From Burkholderia sp. Bp8992 (GTDB lineage Bacteria; Pseudomonadota; Gammaproteobacteria; Burkholderiales; Burkholderiaceae): a DNA stretch of 64,000 nt. Location of the stretch: the NCBI RefSeq assembly GCF_003853705.1, contig NZ_QTQI01000011.1, positions 62,001-126,000 on the forward strand, read 5' to 3'. Position numbers and translations under genes: made by a program. Positions 58,398 through 64,000 of the stretch are shown here, piece after piece. How positions within the stretch are numbered: the stretch's first letter is position 1; each line of letters starts with the position of its first letter. Below the pieces are notes generated by a model. It made no database searches. It saw only the letters and a list, made by a program, of their open reading frames with translations, and was not told the DNA's origin.

Positions 58398-60233
58398 TTA
58401 CGATTCGCCTTTGCTTCCCTTGCTGCTCTTGTCGCCGTGTTCGCCGTTGCCCGGCAGCACGGCCGACAGCACCTGCCGCGCGGTCTCGACGATCACGTTG
58501 CCCTCCCGCGCGTCGCCTTTCACCAGCGTTTCGGCGAAATGCTTCGCCTGCTGCAGCGTCACGTGCGGCGGCAGCGGCGGCACCTCGGGGTCGCTCTTCA
58601 CTTCGAGCACGACCGGCCGGTCGGACGCGAGCGCTTCGTCCCACGCGGCGCCGAGCTGTTCCGGATCGTCGACGTAGATGCCCTTGAGGCCGAGCAGCGT
58701 CGCGAAGCGGTAGTACGGCACGTTCGGGATCTGCTGCGATGCGTCGAACTTCGGGTCGCCTTCCATCACGCGTTGTTCCCACGTGACCTGGTTCAGGTCC
58801 TCGTTGTTCAACACCATGCAGATCCAGCGCGGGTCGGGCCACTGGCGCCAATATTTCGCGACGGTGATCAACTCGGCCATGTTGTTCATTTGCATCGCGC
58901 CGTCGCCGACCATCGCGATCACCGGGCGCACCGGGTGCGCGAACTTCGCGGCGATCGCGTAGGGCACCGCCGCGCCCATCGACGCAAGCCCGCCGGACAG
59001 CGACCCCATCATTCCGCGCCGCATCATCAGGTCGCGCGCATACCAGTTTGCGCAGGAGCCCGAATCGCTCGTCAGGATCACGTCGTCGGGCAGGCGTGGC
59101 GACAGTTCGGTGAACGCCCGCTGTGGATTCACGCCCCGCCCGGCGCTGGCCCTCGCGGCGGCGCGGGCCGCGAGCGTGTCGTGCCAGTCGCGGTTCCATT
59201 TCGCGATCCGGTCGCGCCATGCGGTGTCGCGACGCTCGTTCAGCAGTGGTAGCAGCGCGCGCAGCGTCTCGGCGCTGTCGCCGACGAGGTTGACTTCCAT
59301 CGGGTAGCGCAGGCTCAGCATGTCGGCCTTCAGGTCGATCTGCACGCCGCGCGCCTGACCTTCCTTCGGCAGGAATTCCGAGTACGGAAAGCCGGAGCCG
59401 ACGACCAGCAGCGTGTCGCATTCGGTCATCAACTCGTAGCTCGGCTTGGTGCCGAGCAGCCCGATCGAGCCGGTGACCCACGGCAGGTCGTCCGGCAGCG
59501 CGGCCTTGCCGAGCAGCGCCTTCGCGGCGCCCGCGCCGAGCCGGTCGGCCACCGCGATGACTTCGTCGGTCGCCTTCAGCGCGCCGGCGCCGACCAGCAG
59601 CGCAACTTTCGACCCCGCGTTGAGCACGTCGGCCGCGCGCCGCAGGTCGTCCGCATACGGCACGACTTTCGGCGCGGTATAGCCGACCCCCGAATGCACG
59701 GTGCCGTGCGCGCGCTTCGGCGGCGCGTAGTCGAGCTCCTGCAGGTCGTTCGGCAGCACGAGCGCCGTGACCGTTCGCGCGCCGAGCGCGGTGCGTACCG
59801 CACGGTCGACCAGGTGGCGCACCTGGCCGGGCACCGTCGCAAGCTGGACGAATGCGCCTGCAACGTCCTTGAAAAGCGCCGGAAGATCGACTTCCTGCTG
59901 ATAGTGGCCGCCGAGCGCCGCGCGCGCCTGCTGGCCGACGATCGCGAGCACCGGCATGTGGTCGAGCCGCGCGTCGTACAAGCCGGTCACGAGGTGCGCG
60001 GCGCCGGGGCCCGATGTTGCGACGCATACGCCGAGCTCGCCTGTAAATTTTGCATGCGCGGACGCCATGAAGGCCGCCATCTCCTCGTGGCGCGCCTGGA
60101 TGAATTCGATCTTGCCGTCCGCGCGGTTCAGCGCGCCGAAAAAGCCGTTGATGCCGTCGCCCGGGTAGCCGTAGATGCGGCGCACGCCCCAGTCGTACAG
60201 CCGCTCGACGATGAAATCCGCCACTGTCGCCAT
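58398..60233 (-). CDS. ThDP-dependent pyruvate oxidase/dehydrogenase-like enzyme
   Basis: 611-residue thiamine-diphosphate enzyme of the PoxB/acetolactate synthase family. Catalytic Glu is in Q-A-R-H-E-E-M-A-A-F. The middle FAD/DHAP-like domain is present, and the ThDP motif is G-D-G-A-M-Q-M-N-N-M followed by V-L-N-N. A Lys/Ser/Gly-rich tail ends the protein. AAGGAG precedes the ATG at 60233. Convergent with the GH15 gene and divergent from the enolase-superfamily gene. Pyruvate to acetate oxidation is the usual role of PoxB; substrate here is inferred. Confidence 0.88.
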   Translation of the reverse strand: MATVADFIVERLYDWGVRRIYGYPGDGINGFFGALNRADGKIEFIQARHEEMAAFMASAHAKFTGELGVCVATSGPGAAHLVTGLYDARLDHMPVLAIVGQQARAALGGHYQQEVDLPALFKDVAGAFVQLATVPGQVRHLVDRAVRTALGARTVTALVLPNDLQELDYAPPKRAHGTVHSGVGYTAPKVVPYADDLRRAADVLNAGSKVALLVGAGALKATDEVIAVADRLGAGAAKALLGKAALPDDLPWVTGSIGLLGTKPSYELMTECDTLLVVGSGFPYSEFLPKEGQARGVQIDLKADMLSLRYPMEVNLVGDSAETLRALLPLLNERRDTAWRDRIAKWNRDWHDTLAARAAARASAGRGVNPQRAFTELSPRLPDDVILTSDSGSCANWYARDLMMRRGMMGSLSGGLASMGAAVPYAIAAKFAHPVRPVIAMVGDGAMQMNNMAELITVAKYWRQWPDPRWICMVLNNEDLNQVTWEQRVMEGDPKFDASQQIPNVPYYRFATLLGLKGIYVDDPEQLGAAWDEALASDRPVVLEVKSDPEVPPLPPHVTLQQAKHFAETLVKGDAREGNVIVETARQVLSAVLPGNGEHGDKSSKGSKGES

Positions 60234-60363
60234 GCCGTTTCTCCTTGGTTCGGGATGAGTCGATGCGAGGCTGCCGCGCAAGGCACATGCCGCGCCGCAT
60301 GCGGTGGGCACAGCGGTTGCACGCGGCATCCGCACGCAACAGCAAGCTGACCGGAGCCCAACG

Positions 60364-61464
60364 ATGCCACTTTCCGCCGCACCGACGATCGACGACGTGC
60401 GCGCTCGCGCGTACCGCGTGCCGACCGACGGGCCCGAAGCCGACGGCACCTACGCATGGACCGCGACGACGGTCGTCGTCGTCGAGATCGACGCGGGGCC
60501 CGTGACGGGGCTCGGCTATACGTACACGGACGCGAGCGCCGTGACGCTCGTGGCGTCGCTGCTGGCCGGCGTATTGCGCAACCGGCCGGTGGTGGATATC
60601 CCGGCCGCGGTCGATGCGCTGTGGCGCGCGGTGCGCAACGTCGGCCGCAGCGGGATCGCGGCGACCGCGATTTCGGCGCTCGATGTCGCGCTGTGGGATG
60701 CGAAGGCGAAACTCGCCGACGTGCCGCTCGCGCTGCTGATGGGCCGCGTGCGCGACCGCGTGCCGGTGTACGGCAGCGGCGGCTTCACGACTTACGATGC
60801 GCCGACGCTTGCCGCGCAGCTCGACGCCTGGCGGGCCGAACACGTACGCGCATGCAAGATCAAGATCGGCATGGCGGACGCGCACGATCCGTTGCGCGTG
60901 CGCGCGGCGCGCGACGCGCTCGGGCCCGGCGTCGACCTGTTCGTCGATGCGAACGGCGCGTATGCGCCACGCACTGCGCTCGCGTTCGCGCAGGCCGCCG
61001 CCGATTGCGACATTCGCTGGTTCGAGGAGCCGGTCAGCAGCGACGACGTCGCCGGGTTGCGGTTCGTGCGCGAGCACGTCGGCGCGCGAATCGACGTCGC
61101 GGCCGGCGAATACGCGTATACGCCTGACGATTTCCGTCGCCTGCTGGAGGGCCGAGCAGTCGACGTGCTGCAGGCCGACGCAACGCGCTGCGGCGGCGTC
61201 AGCGGCTTTCTGGCGGCCGCCGCAGTTGCCGATGCATACCACGTCGACCTGTCCGCGCATTGCGCGCCCGCGCTGCACCGGCACGTCGGATGCGCGGCGC
61301 GGCGCCTGCGTCACGTCGAATGGTTTCACGATCACGTCCGCATCGAGCGAATGCTGTTCGACGGCGCGCCGATGCTCGTCGACGGCGCACTGGAAATCGA
61401 CGCGACGCGCGCGGGGCTCGGCCTCGAATTGCGCGCCGCCGACCTGCTGGATTTTGCGCGCTGA
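60364..61464 (+). CDS. enolase-superfamily (mandelate racemase/muconate lactonizing-like) enzyme
   Basis: 366 residues. The K-x-K acid-base motif is in C-K-I-K-I-G. Metal ligands are in F-V-D-A-N-G-A-Y, W-F-E-E-P-V and A-A-G-E-Y-A-Y, and a His is in L-S-A-H-C-A-P-A-L-H. This is a complete active site of the MR/MLE group. CGGAG precedes the ATG at 60364. It is divergent from the PoxB-like gene and opens a plus-strand series. Substrate unknown; a muconate cycloisomerase role is not supported by context or by the MR-like His. Confidence 0.87.
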   Translation: MPLSAAPTIDDVRARAYRVPTDGPEADGTYAWTATTVVVVEIDAGPVTGLGYTYTDASAVTLVASLLAGVLRNRPVVDIPAAVDALWRAVRNVGRSGIAATAISALDVALWDAKAKLADVPLALLMGRVRDRVPVYGSGGFTTYDAPTLAAQLDAWRAEHVRACKIKIGMADAHDPLRVRAARDALGPGVDLFVDANGAYAPRTALAFAQAAADCDIRWFEEPVSSDDVAGLRFVREHVGARIDVAAGEYAYTPDDFRRLLEGRAVDVLQADATRCGGVSGFLAAAAVADAYHVDLSAHCAPALHRHVGCAARRLRHVEWFHDHVRIERMLFDGAPMLVDGALEIDATRAGLGLELRAADLLDFAR

Positions 61465-61483
61465 ATGCCGACGAGGAGGAACG

Positions 61484-62335
61484 ATGCGACACCGCCGATA
61501 CCGCGCCGCCGAGCGTGACAGGTTACTGGCCGACGCCGCGCGGCTGCTCAACCGCAGCGCGCTGCTGCTGGCCGGCTCGGTACTCGCCGACAGCGGCGTC
61601 GAGCATTACCGCGGCACCTTTCACAATCGCGCGATGCTCGCGCCGCTCGCGATGTCCACGCTGTCGGTGATCGCGAGCGTGCACGGCCATGCGGACGACA
61701 CGCCCGCGCGCCATCGGCTGCGCGACGCGGTGCACGTCGCGTCGGCGGCGGTCGGCGTCGCCGGTTCGGCGTTCCACCTGTACAACGTGACAAAGCGGCC
61801 GGGCGGGTTCAGTTGGCACAACCTGTTCTACGGCGCACCGCTCGGCGCGCCGTTCGCGCTGCTGCTGTCGGGCGCGCTGGGCGCGGCGGGCGAGCGGTTG
61901 CGCGAGAGCCCGGCCGACGCGCCGCGGCTCGCCGGACTGCCGGCCGGGCGCGCGCTGGCCGGGCTCGTCACGGCGGGGCTCGTCGGCACGCTCGGCGAAG
62001 TCGGTCTGCTGCATTTTCGCGGCGCGTTCCAGCATCGCGCGATGTTCGCGCCGGTCGTCGTGCCGCCGGCGGCCGCCTTGGCGACCGCACAGCTCGCGCT
62101 GTCGCGCCCGCGCGCCGACCGGCGCTTCTGCCGCGCGTGGCTGCGCGCGACGGCCGTGCTCGGCTTCATCGGCGTCGCGTTCCATGCGCGCGGCGTCGCG
62201 CGGCAGATGGGCGGCTGGCGCAACTGGTCGCAGAACCTGCTGTCGGGCCCGCCGCTGCCGGCGCCGCCGAGCTTCACCGCGCTCGCGATCGCGGGGCTCG
62301 CCGCGACCGCGCTCGCCGAACAGGAGGCGCGATGA
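61484..62335 (+). CDS. multi-spanning membrane protein with internal duplication
   Basis: 283 residues, about seven hydrophobic segments, no recognised family. Two halves (about 25-135 and 155-283) repeat the same pattern. First H-[YF]-R-G-x-F-x-[NH]-R-A-M-[LF]-A-P, then G-x-A-F-H-x3-V, then G-G-[FW] and N-L-[FL]-x-G-[AP]-P-L-x-A-P. Conserved His and Arg face equivalent positions, suggesting two symmetric cofactor or quinone sites. GGAGG lies four bases before the ATG. It overlaps the next gene by ATGA, tying it to the dehydrogenase subunits. Confidence 0.8.
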   Translation: MRHRRYRAAERDRLLADAARLLNRSALLLAGSVLADSGVEHYRGTFHNRAMLAPLAMSTLSVIASVHGHADDTPARHRLRDAVHVASAAVGVAGSAFHLYNVTKRPGGFSWHNLFYGAPLGAPFALLLSGALGAAGERLRESPADAPRLAGLPAGRALAGLVTAGLVGTLGEVGLLHFRGAFQHRAMFAPVVVPPAAALATAQLALSRPRADRRFCRAWLRATAVLGFIGVAFHARGVARQMGGWRNWSQNLLSGPPLPAPPSFTALAIAGLAATALAEQEAR

Positions 62336-62997
62336 ACGACGCAAGCCGCAAGCCGGTCGCGCTGCCGCGCTATCCGGGCTACGACGTGCTCGCCAAGCGC
62401 GATACGCCGTCGTGGAACGATGCGACGCGGCGTGCGATCGATGCACGCTTGCGCGTCGCGGCCAATGCGCCGCGTTATCTGGATTCCGAACGATTTGCGA
62501 CGCTCGGTGCGCTGTGTGCGCGCATCGTGCCGCAGCAACCGGGCGGCGCGGGCGCGATCCCGACCACCGCGCTGATCGACGCGCGGCTCGCGGCCGACGA
62601 CGGCGACGGCTATCGCGATGTGCGCCTGCCGCCGCTGCGCGCCGCCTGGCAGACGGGCCTCGCCGCACTCGACGCGATGGCACGCCACGCGCATGGCTGC
62701 CCGTTCGCGGCGCTCGGCGCACGCGACGCCGATGCGTTGCTGCACGCGGTACAGAAAGGCGATATCGATCCGCAGGTAGCGCAGGCCTGGGCCGGCATGG
62801 ACCCGCAGACGTTCTTCATGAAGCGCGTGCTGATGGATATTTGCGGTGCGTATTACGGGCATCCGTTCGCATGGAACGAAATCGGCTTCGGTGGCCCCGC
62901 GAGCCCGCGCGGCTACGTGCGAATGGACTTCAACCGCCGCGACCCGTGGGAAGCGGAAATGCGCGTGGAGGAGGGCGATCGCGATGGCCGCCAATGA
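62332..62997 (+). CDS. gluconate 2-dehydrogenase subunit 3-like protein
   Basis: 221 residues resembling the small (gamma) subunit of FAD-dependent gluconate/sorbitol dehydrogenases: R-F-A-T-L-G-A-L-C-A-R-I-V-P-Q, a D-P-Q-T-F-F segment, and M-D-I-C-G-A-Y-Y-G-H-P-F-A-W near the C-terminus. Usual members have a Tat signal; none is visible here, so export may depend on the partner. Overlaps the membrane-protein gene by ATGA and the GMC gene by 14 bases, so three proteins are co-translated. Confidence 0.82.
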   Translation: MNDASRKPVALPRYPGYDVLAKRDTPSWNDATRRAIDARLRVAANAPRYLDSERFATLGALCARIVPQQPGGAGAIPTTALIDARLAADDGDGYRDVRLPPLRAAWQTGLAALDAMARHAHGCPFAALGARDADALLHAVQKGDIDPQVAQAWAGMDPQTFFMKRVLMDICGAYYGHPFAWNEIGFGGPASPRGYVRMDFNRRDPWEAEMRVEEGDRDGRQ

Positions 62998-64000
62998 ACC
63001 GCTGTCCGCGCCGACGCCGCGCGGCCGCGACGGCCGTGCACCCGATCCGTTACGCGTGGGCGGCTGGTCGCCGATGCGGATGTTCCGCGACGACGACGCG
63101 GTCGACTTCGTGATCGTCGGCACCGGGGCAGGCGGCGGCACGCTCGCATGCAAGCTCGCCGAATACGGTTTCTCGGTCGTCGCGCTCGATGCGGGCGCCT
63201 GGTGGCGGCCGCTCGAGGAATTCGCATCGGACGAGACGCATCAGCACAAGCTGTTCTGGACCGACGAGCGGATCTGCGACGGCGCCGATCCGCTGACGCT
63301 CGGCACCAACAACAGCGGCCGCGCGATCGGCGGCAGCACCGTGCATTTCGCGATGGTGTCGCTGCGGTTCCGGCCCGCGTGGTTTCACTCGCGTAGCGCG
63401 CTCGGCTATGGCGTCGACTGGCCGCTCGACTGGCGCGAGATGTGGCGCTACTACCGCGAGGTCGAACAGGCGTTGAAGATCAGCGGGCCGGTGAACTACC
63501 CGTGGGGCCCGCCGCGCCCGCGCTATCCGTATCGCGCACACGAACTGAACGCGGCCGCGCTCGTGCTCGCACGCGGCGCGGAGGCAATGGGCATCGACTG
63601 GACGCCGACGCCGCTCGCGACACTATCCGCGCCGCGCGGCCGCGCCCATCCGTGCGTGTATCGCGGCTTCTGCATCGCCGGCTGTGCGACGAATGCGAAA
63701 CAGAGCGCGCTGATCACGTGGATACCGCGCGCGGTCGCGGCCGGCGCCGAAGTGCGCGATCTCGCGATGGCGCTGCGCATCGAGGCCGAAGGCGACCGCG
63801 TGACCGGCGTGCACTACCAGCGCGACGGCCGCACCCGGTTCCAGCGCGCGCGCAACGTCGTCGTCGCCGGTTATGCGATCGAGACGCCGCGCCTGTTGCT
63901 GCTGTCCGCGAACGGGCGGCATCCGCAGGGGCTCGCGAACAGCTCGGGCCTCGTCGGCCGCTACCTGATGGCGCAGCTCAACCAGGCGTCGTGGGGGACG
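62984..64000 (+). CDS. GMC-type FAD oxidoreductase, C-terminal part beyond the window
   Basis: First 339 codons of a dehydrogenase large subunit. The FAD motif I-V-G-T-G-A-G-G-G-T-L-A is at about residue 44, with G-R-A-I-G-G-S-T-V-H near 110. A C-x3-C-x3-G-C pattern appears at C-V-Y-R-G-F-C-I-A-G-C as in gluconate dehydrogenase-like flavoproteins. GGAGGAGGG precedes the ATG at 62984. Substrate unknown; pairs with the subunit-3-like protein. A cytochrome subunit may follow outside the window. Confidence 0.88.
   Translation, partial: MAANEPLSAPTPRGRDGRAPDPLRVGGWSPMRMFRDDDAVDFVIVGTGAGGGTLACKLAEYGFSVVALDAGAWWRPLEEFASDETHQHKLFWTDERICDGADPLTLGTNNSGRAIGGSTVHFAMVSLRFRPAWFHSRSALGYGVDWPLDWREMWRYYREVEQALKISGPVNYPWGPPRPRYPYRAHELNAAALVLARGAEAMGIDWTPTPLATLSAPRGRAHPCVYRGFCIAGCATNAKQSALITWIPRAVAAGAEVRDLAMALRIEAEGDRVTGVHYQRDGRTRFQRARNVVVAGYAIETPRLLLLSANGRHPQGLANSSGLVGRYLMAQLNQASWGT

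Noticed and set aside
60364-61464. Enolase-superfamily gene as a replacement catB
   Set aside because: The His in the C-terminal barrel strand and the lack of cat/ben neighbours argue against muconate cycloisomerase; kept as an enzyme of unknown substrate.

Overview
This window is high-GC proteobacterial DNA that reads as a Burkholderia cepacia-complex type genome. The evidence is dense GC-rich codon use, many ATGA/GTGA start-stop overlaps, and family content that includes a 1130-residue GlgE, TreS-maltokinase, ben/cat aromatic catabolism and caa3-type oxidase. It is probably a secondary replicon (inference). No rRNA, tRNA, CRISPR array or intact insertion sequence was seen.

Layout. 1-18.7 kb: one long minus-strand run. 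mgtC, a small unknown gene, a phospholipase D/VTT fusion, an endonuclease/exonuclease/phosphatase gene and a DUF2591-like gene come first. Then follows an alpha-glucan/trehalose block: glgE, treS-maltokinase, glgB, glgX, treZ and malQ (cut by the window edge). Most junctions overlap by 4 bases. Together these convert trehalose to maltose, maltose 1-phosphate and branched alpha-glucan, and release trehalose again. 18.9-25.3 kb: small unknown genes, a HAD phosphatase, a SotB sugar exporter, an SDR divergent from a LysR regulator, a decayed second MFS 3' end, and a GAF/Fis regulator. 25.4-28.1 kb: an alcohol dehydrogenase and an aromatic aldehyde dehydrogenase, likely for benzyl alcohol to benzoate. 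28.4-30.4 kb: an AT-rich island with a single large P-loop ATPase gene, a candidate solitary defence gene.

30.6-35.5 kb: a metal-uptake block. A His-rich protein with two repeats is divergent from a TonB-dependent receptor, exbB, exbD and tonB, with two matching Zur-like boxes between them. exbB carries an in-frame amber codon near its best start. 35.7-41.4 kb: BenM/CatM-like operators, a deleted catB remnant, catA, benABCD and a RidA-family gene, i.e. benzoate to catechol to cis,cis-muconate. 41.4-48.7 kb: an SDR and an RND efflux system (membrane pump, adaptor, TetR regulator, and a divergent outer-membrane factor) with two 24-bp operators of equal geometry. 48.9-49.6 kb: a HigBA-like toxin-antitoxin pair.

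49.6-55.3 kb: a terminal oxidase block on the minus strand: CtaC with a fused cytochrome c domain, a fused subunit I+III, a small membrane protein and a three-haem cytochrome c. Subunit I appears to lack the usual D-channel Glu and K-channel Lys. 55.6-64 kb: SDR, GH15 glucoamylase-like enzyme, pyruvate-oxidase-like ThDP enzyme, enolase-superfamily enzyme, then a membrane protein with an internal duplication, a gluconate-dehydrogenase-like small subunit and a GMC oxidoreductase (cut by the window edge) in one coupled operon.

The strongest leads for something undescribed are the ATPase island, the membrane/GMC operon at the right end, and the unusual oxidase. The clearest decay events are the catB remnant, the MFS remnant and the exbB nonsense codon.
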